Below are positions 1 through 5,847 of a DNA stretch of 9,610 bases, piece after piece. Where the stretch lies: positions 1 to 9,610 of the forward strand of contig CAWVWF010000141.1 of assembly GCA_963933885.1 (NCBI GenBank). Direction: 5' to 3'. Every line of letters begins with the position of its first letter. Position 1 is the stretch's first letter. The translations under genes and the position numbers were made by a program. Below the pieces are notes generated by a model. That model was given only the letters and a program-made list of their open reading frames with translations, was not told the DNA's origin and ran no database searches. This DNA comes from CAWVWF01 sp963933885. Lineage in GTDB: Bacteria > Bacteroidota > Bacteroidia > Flavobacteriales_C > GCA-002722245.

Positions 1-752
1 CAGAAATCATGATAGGGGAATTCGACTTTGGGAATGATGAAGATATCTCTCACGGAATGGCAATAGCTGATTTTCTAGGAATGGCCGGGCAGAACAATCT
101 TGCAATCGCAACACGATGGGATTTAGAGCCTAATAACGGATCAACTTATACAAACACAGCTTATCAGCTCTTTAGAGATTACGATGGCTCAGACGCGAGC
201 TTTGGATCTACTGCAGTGAATTCAACTTTTAACAATAGAAGTGATGGCTCTGTATGGGCGTCATTAAACAATACAGAAGATGAACTTCATTTAATTATCC
301 TGAACAAAGATGTAGATGAGAAGTTGAGTTTTACAATTAATTCAAACGATCCAACTGCTACATTAGCTTTTAAAGAACTCTATACTTTTACTGATGGAAG
401 TAAGAACATTACCGCATTGAATTCTGATACGGTTACATTTACAAATAAAACTATAACAGGAGAGATGGAACCACTAACTGCTTATCACTTGGTGTTAAAT
501 AGAACAAGTGTAGTTACAAACGTTACTAAGGAAAAAGTAAAAGAAGCTATACAAGTATATCCTAACCCTGTGGAAGGACTACTTTCTATAAAGAACTTAC
601 CAATGGGTGAAGCATTTAATATTTCAGATGCTAAAGGACAGTCTGTTTTAGCTGGAACATTCAATAATAGATCAATTGATGCTTCTAACTTATCTTCTGG
701 CTTTTACTTCTTAAATGTGGACGGAAGCACAATTAAATTTGTTGTTAGGTAG
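1..752 (+). CDS. Secreted GH44-like glycoside hydrolase, C-terminal part, with T9SS sorting domain (5' end outside window)
   Basis: The frame is open through the left edge, so only about the last 249 residues are present. The opening GEFDFG...DISHGMAIADFLGM, followed by AIATRWDL and YQLFRDYDGSDASFG, matches my recollection of the end of the TIM barrel in family GH44 endoglucanases/xyloglucanases. There the Glu of the (T/G)E(Y/F)(N/D)(Y/F)GG-like motif is the nucleophile, here the E at nt 18-20. Residues about 75-165 (counted from the ATG at nt 9) would be the accessory beta-sandwich, with the GH44-like stretch ELHLIILNKD. Residues about 180-247 form a T9SS type A sorting domain (VYPNP at nt 555-569, ending KFVVR). 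The protein is therefore probably exported by T9SS and surface-anchored or released to cleave beta-glucan-type polysaccharide. The acid/base Glu and signal peptide lie upstream and cannot be checked. Another clan-A hydrolase family is the main alternative. Confidence 0.78.
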   Translation, partial: EIMIGEFDFGNDEDISHGMAIADFLGMAGQNNLAIATRWDLEPNNGSTYTNTAYQLFRDYDGSDASFGSTAVNSTFNNRSDGSVWASLNNTEDELHLIILNKDVDEKLSFTINSNDPTATLAFKELYTFTDGSKNITALNSDTVTFTNKTITGEMEPLTAYHLVLNRTSVVTNVTKEKVKEAIQVYPNPVEGLLSIKNLPMGEAFNISDAKGQSVLAGTFNNRSIDASNLSSGFYFLNVDGSTIKFVVR

Positions 753-759
753 GGGGGGG

Positions 760-780
760 CGAAAACAAGTTTTCGTGATT
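760..780 (+). terminator. Hairpin after the GH44-like gene, possible intrinsic terminator
   Basis: CGAAAA at 760-765 pairs with TTTTCG at 770-775 around the loop CAAG, starting 8 nt after the stop codon. TGATTTTTC follows. The stem is short and the T-run is interrupted by TGA, so termination is plausible but weak. An 8-G run (752-759) lies directly between the stop codon and the stem. Confidence 0.45.
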
Positions 781-788
781 TTTCAATT

Positions 789-842
789 AACAAGAACAAG
801 AACAAGAACAAGAACAAGAACAAGAACAACAACAACAACAAC
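789..842. repeat. Microsatellite (AACAAG)6 followed by (AAC)6
   Basis: Six perfect AACAAG hexamers (789-824) run directly into six perfect AAC trimers (825-842), 54 nt without an interruption. The tract is intergenic. The open frame across it on the plus strand only encodes a Thr-Arg/Thr repeat with no start context or homology, so I do not treat it as coding. Because the trimer is half of the hexamer with G changed to C, the two tracts probably share one slippage history. Confidence 0.95.
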
Positions 843-849
843 ACGTGAT

Positions 850-880
850 TTGTCATCCCCGCGAAGGCTGGGATCTACAC
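850..880. repeat. GC-rich REP-like palindrome, probable dispersed intergenic repeat
   Basis: ATCCC (855-859) pairs with GGGAT (870-874), and GC (861-862) with GC (867-868) around the tetraloop GAAG, with one C/T mismatch (860/869). The flanks read TGTC on the left and CTACAC on the right. The core TCATCCCCGCGAAGGC is of a kind I know as a dispersed intergenic palindrome in many bacteria (consensus close to TCATCCCCGCGAAGGCGGGGAT). It stands out by its GC content in very AT-rich DNA. The mismatch suggests a slightly decayed copy. Family membership is from memory, not a search. Confidence 0.6.
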
Positions 881-938
881 GCCTCGATAAGCGACTTGAG
901 CCAGTAATTACAACAAAACATCTAAATTCCTACCTCAG

Positions 939-965
939 GAAATAACAAATAGATTTTGTTATTTC
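939..965 (-). terminator. 11-bp inverted repeat just past the lipoprotein pseudogene, possible terminator
   Basis: GAAATAACAAA (939-949) is perfectly complementary to TTTGTTATTTC (955-965) around a 5-nt loop. It begins 7 nt beyond the stop codon at 973-975 of the minus-strand gene. It is AT-rich and has no following U-run on either strand, so it may only protect the 3' end or be incidental. Confidence 0.4.
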
Positions 966-972
966 ATAAACA

Positions 973-1549
973 CTAACGAATCAATTCCCTAAGCACGGAG
1001 AACTCATTATTACAACCAAAACCATAAGTATTCTGTTCAGTCCCAGAAATCCGAGCATCACCACAACCAAAATAAATCTTAGCAATACCAGTTATCCTAT
1101 TATTCTTCCTGAAAATAAAGATATCTCTATATACAAATATGCATAGGTTATGCACAATCATTTTCTTTAAATTCCTTTTCACTAAAAACATAACCAAATT
1201 CCTTTAGCTTGAAATTCGGAATTTCCTTCTTCGAATAGTCTAGCTCGGAAAATATTTTAATAAAAGCAGCATCCTTAAAATTGATAGGCGTTTTCCCTAA
1301 TAATAAAGCTTGCTCTAGTGAGTCCGATTTAGAAAGAGTAGTATCATCAATTTTAAACATCTCACTCTCATATTTCGATAAGGTTGTTTTGTAATGATCT
1401 ACTTGATCGAAATCAAAATATTTAATTCCTGAAAGGGTTGTCTTTTCTTCAATTACGATAGGTTCTAAAGCTTTTTTAGTTGATTCTATTATTTCAGAGT
1501 TACAACTGAAAAGGGTGATTACGATAAGAAGTGTGAGATAGATTTTCAT
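973..1549 (-). pseudogene. Small secreted lipoprotein, split by an apparent +1 frameshift
   Basis: The 5' part (1549 to 1148, 133 residues) begins with a lipoprotein signal peptide: a hydrophobic stretch, then LFSC with Cys16 as the lipidation site. The sequence continues in the next frame from about 1147 down to a stop at 973-975. That second part reads as ordinary protein (YRDIFIFRKNN, GIAKIYFGCGDARISGT, ending LRELIR), not as a random shadow frame. Dropping one base of the TAA at 1148-1150 fuses the halves into one protein of about 192 residues (577 nt = 3 x 192 + 1). The style resembles flavobacterial lipoproteins of unknown function, and the downstream Cys/Gly-rich region looks conserved. 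I cannot name a family. The shift may be a true mutation or a sequencing error; no slippery heptamer suggests programmed shifting. If the halves are unrelated, 1148-1549 alone is a 133-residue lipoprotein. Confidence 0.68.
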
Positions 1550-1620
1550 GATGATTATTTAAGATACTAAATTCACGTTGTAAAGTAATGTCAATTAATA
1601 CATATGTAAAGGTGATATTA

Positions 1621-1652
1621 TAAAAAAAAGCCCCACATTACTGTGAGGCTTC
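1621..1652 (-). terminator. Rho-independent terminator of the 802-residue HYR/T9SS gene
   Basis: Read on the minus strand, GAAGCCTCAC (1652-1643) pairs with the GTGGGGCTTT segment (1636-1627) around a 6-nt loop, and an 8-T run follows (the A-run at 1622-1629). The single C/A mismatch seen on the plus strand (1633/1646) becomes a G-U pair in minus-strand RNA, which fixes the direction. It lies 22 nt past the stop codon. Confidence 0.88.
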
Positions 1653-1674
1653 ATTATCAAAACGAAAAACGTTT

Positions 1675-4083
1675 CTATTTCTTAATAACTTTATAAGTCT
1701 TGGTAATACTTTCATCCTGTATGAACAAGAAGTAAATACCTTTACTTTCATCAGTTAAATCAACTTTAACATTATTCTCAAAAGTTGTTCCTTCAGTTAC
1801 AATCCTTCCTTCAACCGTTAAAATCGAGTAATTAAACTCCTTAGCATTCTCTTTTAATTTAATGAATAAGATACCGTTAGTAGGGTTAGGGTATACAGAA
1901 ATCATATTTGTTAATACTTCTTTAGTTCCAGTAGTATTAACGTTCTCACAAGCAGATGTATCAATACAAGTACCTTCTGTAATCTGTACAGCATAATTAC
2001 CATCACTAATAGCTGTGTAAATTTGATTAGTTGCCAATGAAATTGGAGCATCTTGATTATCACAATCTAGCCATTGGTAAGTAGATCCTGTTTGATTAGC
2101 AGTAAGTACAGGAGCTGAATTATTTACAGAAATATCAATTGCTTGTAATTCTGTAACGGTAACAGTTACTTCAAGATCACATCCATTAGATGCTTCACCA
2201 GTTAATGTCTCAACACCAGATAAGTTTGATCCGTTATATAAAGTTCCATTGTATAAGAATGAAGCACCATTACATATCGTAGAATCTAAAGTTTCTGTTT
2301 CAGATGAATTAACAACCACTGAAAAACTACATGAGTCTTTATTTCCTGCAGCATCTTCTGAAGTTAACATTACAGTTGTAGTTCCTAAACCAATAGATGT
2401 TCCCGCTGCAGGTACTTGTGTTATAGTAGGGCTTCCAGAACAGTTATCGCTTGATAAAGCTAATCCAGTATAATCTGCTAAAGCAGTCTGACAGTTTGAA
2501 GTTGGTGTTTGTACTTGATTTCCTGGACAAGAAAGAGTTGGTCTAGTCGTATCAACTACAGTTACAGCCATTGTACAGTTTTCTACATCACTAGTAGAGT
2601 TACCAGCAGCATCAGTAGCTGTAAAAGTGAAAGTTGTATTTCCTAAACTTAAAACAGTTCCTGCAATTGGTGTTTGAGATACACTAACTACTCCAGAACA
2701 ATTATCGCTTGTAAATGCATCACTTGTAAAATCGGGTGCAATAGCTTCACAAGATGCGTTTGCATATAAAGTTTGATTTCCAGGGCAAGATAAGATTGGT
2801 GAAATATCATCAAGAACAGTAACATTAATTGAGCATGTTTCATCATTACCTGCAGCATCAGTAGCTGTAAAAGTAAATGCTGTAACTCCTAAATTTAAAG
2901 TTGAACCTGAAAGTGGTAATTGTGTTATTGTTGGAGTTGAAGTACAATTGTCAGTTACGATTAAAGTCCCTGTTAAATCAGGGGCAGTAGCTTCACAAGA
3001 CCAGTCTGAACTGATTGCTGATATAGCAGCTGCACATGCATGTATAACTGGATCAGTATTGTCATCCGTTGATATAGCTGCTGTTCCACAAGTACTTGGA
3101 GTAACACATCCACCTTCAGCTCTAACATAATAAGTTGTGTTAGAACTTGGTGAAACAACGAGTGAATTACTTGTTGTAGTTGTTAACTGAGTTGATCCAC
3201 ATCCTGTTGTGTATATATGCCATGCAGTTGCATCGTTTAAGCTACCAGTCCAACTTAAAGTTGAATTTCCATTCGGACAAATAGATGAAGCACTTGCCTG
3301 AACTGTTGGTACATCAGGATCTGTACAAGGGGTTGTGCAAACAACGTTTGGTGAATACGCAGATGAATTAATATTCAATGCAGTGCTATTAGTTAGATCA
3401 AAAGTCCAGTTGTTTTTATCATTTATGTATCCACGTAATACTGATGTATTACCAGTAAGTGTTCCTGTGTATTTTACATTATCATATTCGGTGTTGTGAT
3501 CAAATACTGCAATACAGTTTACTCCATTTGTTAAACCAGGAGGTAAGTTACTATTCGCTGTTCCAGTTCCAGCATAAGTTGTACTAGTCCAACCATTAGA
3601 TTTTCCATAATTATGATCACCTTCCTTATGTATTCCAGCCAAAAAAGTAGCTGATGAAATTGATGGTTTAGCAAAGGAAGCTTGATAAGCGATAACTTGA
3701 TCTCCACCTGATAAATTCCATCCAGATCCAGCACTTAAACTACAAGTTCCTGATGTAGCGACTAAATCATCTGTACCTGGTGTTTGGTAAATATATACCA
3801 CAGTACCACATGTTAATCCGCCTGAAGGGGCGGTCCAAGCATAATGTCCTTCGGTATTCCCAAACCATGAATTTAAGTTTATATCAATTCCTTGTTCTGT
3901 AAAATATATTATTTCATTAGGGGAAATATCAGTAAGTGATATCCAGCTAAAACTGTGATCTTGGGAACCTCCATAATTATCTTCATTCATTCCAATAAAT
4001 GCAATGTCCCCTACAGCAAGTTGGGCTTTTAACACTTGGTTTCCAAAAAGGAAAATCAAACAAATTAATAGTAATTTTTTCAT
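1675..4083 (-). CDS. Secreted multidomain HYR-repeat surface protein with T9SS C-terminal sorting domain
   Basis: The 802-residue protein has a signal peptide at residues 1-20 (KKLLLICLIFLFG, cleavage after LKA). Residues 21-248 form a beta-rich domain opening with GDIAFIGMNED and IIYFTEQG; I have seen this type in large secreted Bacteroidota and cyanobacterial proteins but cannot assign a function. Residues about 254-338 look like an Ig-like module with four Cys. Three HYR domains follow (about 342-424, 425-510, 511-592), each with a DNC(S/T) motif and DAAGN (409-413, 489-493, 577-581). Next come a NGCD-type module (about 597-645) and an Ig-like module (about 652-718). A T9SS type A tail starts at VYPNP (730-734) and ends TYKVIKK. 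HYR domains are non-catalytic Ig-fold modules linked to adhesion, so a surface adhesin or scaffold is likely. No catalytic motif is visible. The gene has its own promoter and terminator and so appears monocistronic. Confidence 0.88.
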   Translation of the reverse strand: MKKLLLICLIFLFGNQVLKAQLAVGDIAFIGMNEDNYGGSQDHSFSWISLTDISPNEIIYFTEQGIDINLNSWFGNTEGHYAWTAPSGGLTCGTVVYIYQTPGTDDLVATSGTCSLSAGSGWNLSGGDQVIAYQASFAKPSISSATFLAGIHKEGDHNYGKSNGWTSTTYAGTGTANSNLPPGLTNGVNCIAVFDHNTEYDNVKYTGTLTGNTSVLRGYINDKNNWTFDLTNSTALNINSSAYSPNVVCTTPCTDPDVPTVQASASSICPNGNSTLSWTGSLNDATAWHIYTTGCGSTQLTTTTSNSLVVSPSSNTTYYVRAEGGCVTPSTCGTAAISTDDNTDPVIHACAAAISAISSDWSCEATAPDLTGTLIVTDNCTSTPTITQLPLSGSTLNLGVTAFTFTATDAAGNDETCSINVTVLDDISPILSCPGNQTLYANASCEAIAPDFTSDAFTSDNCSGVVSVSQTPIAGTVLSLGNTTFTFTATDAAGNSTSDVENCTMAVTVVDTTRPTLSCPGNQVQTPTSNCQTALADYTGLALSSDNCSGSPTITQVPAAGTSIGLGTTTVMLTSEDAAGNKDSCSFSVVVNSSETETLDSTICNGASFLYNGTLYNGSNLSGVETLTGEASNGCDLEVTVTVTELQAIDISVNNSAPVLTANQTGSTYQWLDCDNQDAPISLATNQIYTAISDGNYAVQITEGTCIDTSACENVNTTGTKEVLTNMISVYPNPTNGILFIKLKENAKEFNYSILTVEGRIVTEGTTFENNVKVDLTDESKGIYFLFIQDESITKTYKVIKK
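2308..3060 (-). repeat. Three tandem HYR-encoding repeats, about 82-86 codons each
   Basis: The repeat units are about 3060-2812, 2811-2554 and 2553-2308. Similarity persists in DNA: 2606-2628 and 2852-2874 are identical over 23 nt, exactly 246 nt (82 codons) apart. This points to fairly recent duplication of units 1 and 2, whereas unit 3 has diverged. Unit edges are approximate. Confidence 0.75.
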
Positions 4084-4103
4084 AGACTTAAATTTATTAA
4101 TGC

Positions 4104-4122
4104 AACTCTTTTTTTAAGAGTT
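4104..4122 (-). other. Hairpin in the leader of the HYR/T9SS gene
   Basis: AACTCTT (4104-4110) and AAGAGTT (4116-4122) form a perfect 7-bp stem with a 5-nt T loop (A loop in the mRNA), about 20 nt before the start codon at 4081-4083. It falls inside the roughly 120-nt leader implied by the upstream promoter and could affect mRNA stability or translation. No riboswitch family is recognised. Confidence 0.45.
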
Positions 4123-4214
4123 TACTGGCATTAGGCTTAGTTAAAGTAAATGAGTTTAAGCATGTAAGTGGCAGATTGTCTGTGTTTTACTTGTTTAAAC
4201 TCTATTTAAAGATG

Positions 4215-4222
4215 CAAAAGTA
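4215..4222 (-). promoter_or_regulatory. Bacteroidota -7 box (TACTTTTG) for the HYR/T9SS gene
   Basis: On the minus strand TACTTTTG is an exact match to the Bacteroidota sigma-ABfr -7 consensus TAnnTTTG and is followed by CATC, the usual local context. No well-spaced TTG is present at -33; the nearest gives a gap of only 14 nt. Transcription would start near 4208, leaving a leader of about 125 nt. Confidence 0.6.
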
Positions 4223-4270
4223 GTCTAATTGGATTACAAATTTGATGCTTTTAACAAGCTATATTTCATT

Positions 4271-4301
4271 TAACAATAGAATTAATAATTCTATAATGTT
4301 A
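4271..4301. repeat. AT-rich inverted repeat downstream of the membrane-protein gene
   Basis: ATAGAATTA (4276-4284) and TAATTCTAT (4286-4294) flank a single base. The outer arms TAACA (4271-4275) and TGTTA (4297-4301) extend the pairing past a two-base bulge. It lies about 30 nt after the stop at 4334, between the oxidoreductase unit and the promoter at 4215. As DNA it is a near-perfect palindrome that could bind a protein. As RNA it has almost no loop and no U-run, so termination is unlikely. Apart from this repeat, the leader hairpin and the promoter, nothing else is seen in 4084-4333. Confidence 0.55.
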
Positions 4302-4333
4302 TTTGGGTCGAGTATAATTTTCATAGTGTTATT

Positions 4334-4771
4334 TTATTTATAAATCCTCCCAGCTATAAAGCCCCAAACAATTGCCATTATCGAGTAAAGTCCAAATTCT
4401 AGAAGTATTAATTCAAGCGCTTTTCCATTCACATTCTGTTCAGCAGCGAAAGCAAATGTGACTGCTAATCTTGGTATCAATAGTACTATCAATCCAGTTT
4501 TAATCCCACTTAAATTATCCTTGGTATTCTTGTGGAGGTAAGAGAAGAAGTAGGTGGATATAAAACCTAACAATAGCATAGATGATAATGCTAGCGGAAC
4601 AATTACTTCCGTAGCTGTAATGAAGTTGAAACTTTTATACTGTTCCGCAAATAACTTAACATGCCATGGCGCTCCAATTATTACTGCAACTAATGTAAAG
4701 GTGATCCAGGTTAATGAAAACCTTTTATTTCGAGACCAAGCTAGACGGTCTTTTTTGTTATTTTCTTTCAT
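4334..4771 (-). CDS. Small four-helix integral membrane protein of unknown function
   Basis: The 145-residue product has a basic cytosolic N-terminus (MKENNKKDRLAWSRNKR) and four predicted membrane spans at about 18-40, 53-78, 88-110 and 117-141. The first loop carries APWHVKLFAEQY, and span 3 begins with the unusual in-membrane LIPRLAVTF. I do not recognise a named family or any catalytic motif; small membrane proteins of this type occur in Bacteroidota. It starts 9 nt after the stop codon of the oxidoreductase gene, so the two are almost certainly cotranscribed and perhaps work in the same response. The leader lacks a Shine-Dalgarno sequence, as usual for the phylum. Confidence 0.8.
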   Translation of the reverse strand: MKENNKKDRLAWSRNKRFSLTWITFTLVAVIIGAPWHVKLFAEQYKSFNFITATEVIVPLALSSMLLLGFISTYFFSYLHKNTKDNLSGIKTGLIVLLIPRLAVTFAFAAEQNVNGKALELILLEFGLYSIMAIVWGFIAGRIYK

Positions 4772-4780
4772 GATGTGTGA

Positions 4781-5752
4781 TTAAAGACTGATTATTACAT
4801 TTCCTCTTTTATGTCCATTATCTACATAATTGTGCGCTTCCTCAATCTGTTCCAATTTAAAAACTCTATCAATTACAGTAGTTAATTTACCCGACGCCAA
4901 CATATCTCTTACAATCTTTAAATCCCGCATTCTTAATTCAATATTTCTAATTCCTGTTGCAGCGAACTTTAGTTTCTTACTTGTAAATGGTGAGATAAAC
5001 ATCATATTCATAAATGCAGAGAAAGTCATAACAGGCGTAAGGAAAGTACCGTTTTCTTTAAGTAATTTCTTTCCTGCTTTGAAAGGCATTTTTCCAACCG
5101 TATCAAATATGATATCGAATTTCTCTTTTGTATTGATTAGGTCATTCGTGTTGTAATCTAAATATGAATCAGCACCTAAATCTTTAACCAATGCTTTGTT
5201 CTTATTACTACAAACGGCTGTGACTTCAGCACCATAAATTTTTGCTAGTTGAATCGCAGCTGTACCTATACTACCGGAAGCTCCGTTGATTAGTATTTTT
5301 TGTCCAGGAGTAATCTTTGTAATGTCTGTGAAAAATGCAATTGCTGTAACGGCTCCATCAACAATTCCAGTTGCTTCTTCAGGACTTATATTGTCTGGTT
5401 GGTGTACAATAAGTTCATCCTCAGGTAAACAAATGTATTCTGCATATGCGCCACAGTTGATATCTGTTGCTGCTATTACGCAATCACCAATTTTAAATTT
5501 GGTAACATCTTTTCCAATAGATTCAATAACACCAGATAAATCTGTTCCTGGGTTCGCCGTTTTTGGTTTAGTTAAACCAATAAATAATCTACCTATGTAA
5601 GGTTTTCCTTCACGTAAAAAAGTACTTGCCGCAGTAACGGAAGTTGCTTTAATCTGAATTAGAATTTCATTATCCTTTGGAGTAGGTTTTTCGATGTTCT
5701 TAACTTTTAATACTTCTGGTCCTCCGTAACTTCCTGCTATAACTGATCTCAT
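4781..5752 (-). CDS. NAD(P)-dependent quinone oxidoreductase-like MDR (zinc-free alcohol dehydrogenase family)
   Basis: The 323-residue length is normal for the quinone oxidoreductase branch of the medium-chain dehydrogenase/reductase superfamily. The N-terminal GroES-like fold spans about residues 1-120, with YGGPEVL, NEILIQIKATSV, PGTDLSGVIESIG and KIGDCV. The nucleotide-binding fold contains NGASGSIGTAAIQLAK (156-171), then LGAD and LDY (198-200), as in NADPH-preferring members. Substrate-domain ends NNGHKRGNVIISL-like (HKRGNVII), typical of the family. Neither the catalytic zinc ligands nor the structural four-Cys lobe of classical alcohol dehydrogenases is present, so it is probably a soluble NADPH:quinone/enone reductase. 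The substrate cannot be inferred. It is the first gene of a two-gene unit with the membrane protein, preceded by an operator-like repeat region and, upstream, an AraC-type regulator gene on the same strand. Confidence 0.9.
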   Translation of the reverse strand: MRSVIAGSYGGPEVLKVKNIEKPTPKDNEILIQIKATSVTAASTFLREGKPYIGRLFIGLTKPKTANPGTDLSGVIESIGKDVTKFKIGDCVIAATDINCGAYAEYICLPEDELIVHQPDNISPEEATGIVDGAVTAIAFFTDITKITPGQKILINGASGSIGTAAIQLAKIYGAEVTAVCSNKNKALVKDLGADSYLDYNTNDLINTKEKFDIIFDTVGKMPFKAGKKLLKENGTFLTPVMTFSAFMNMMFISPFTSKKLKFAATGIRNIELRMRDLKIVRDMLASGKLTTVIDRVFKLEQIEEAHNYVDNGHKRGNVIISL

Positions 5753-5775
5753 AATAATTGTTTTTAATTATGAAT

Positions 5776-5783
5776 CAAAGATG
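5776..5783 (-). promoter_or_regulatory. Candidate -7 box (CATCTTTG) of the oxidoreductase unit
   Basis: The minus strand reads CATCTTTG, one mismatch from TAnnTTTG, 23 nt before the start codon at 5750-5752. No TTG element sits at the proper -33 distance, which would fit a promoter that needs an activator. The implied start near 5769 gives a leader of about 17 nt. Confidence 0.45.
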
Positions 5784-5804
5784 CGGATATAGAAGGTCTC
5801 AGTC

Positions 5805-5844
5805 GTTCCGGTTTATAAATCGGAACAAAGTTGAGAATCGGAAC
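5805..5844 (-). promoter_or_regulatory. Operator-like inverted and direct repeats before the oxidoreductase gene
   Basis: GTTCCG (5805-5810) and CGGAAC (5821-5826) frame a near-palindromic GTTTATAAAT core, giving a 22-bp quasi-palindrome. AATCGGAAC occurs at 5818-5826 and again at 5836-5844, an 18-bp direct repeat. Relative to the predicted start near 5769 the sites cover about -36 to -75, the usual position for an AraC-type activator. The sites begin 4 nt past the stop codon of the AraC-type regulator gene. No U-run follows, so this is not a good terminator. Confidence 0.6.
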
Positions 5845-5847
5845 TTA

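Noticed and set aside
715..945. 76-codon open frame with Thr-Arg repeats
   Set aside because: It starts inside the hydrolase gene in another frame and is open only because the AACAAG/AAC microsatellite lacks stops; the rest covers the REP-like element.
1550..1620. Possible promoter of the lipoprotein (TTGACA on the minus strand near 1592)
   Set aside because: The -7 candidates (TAGTATCT, TATCTTAA) match TAnnTTTG poorly or at doubtful spacing, so I did not annotate it.
2249..3130. Plus-strand open frames inside the HYR gene
   Set aside because: They are shadow frames in a gene with biased codon use; the minus-strand protein has clear domains throughout.
4193..4200. Perfect 8-bp palindrome GTTTAAAC near the HYR gene promoter
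   Set aside because: It is isolated, AT-rich and easily expected by chance.
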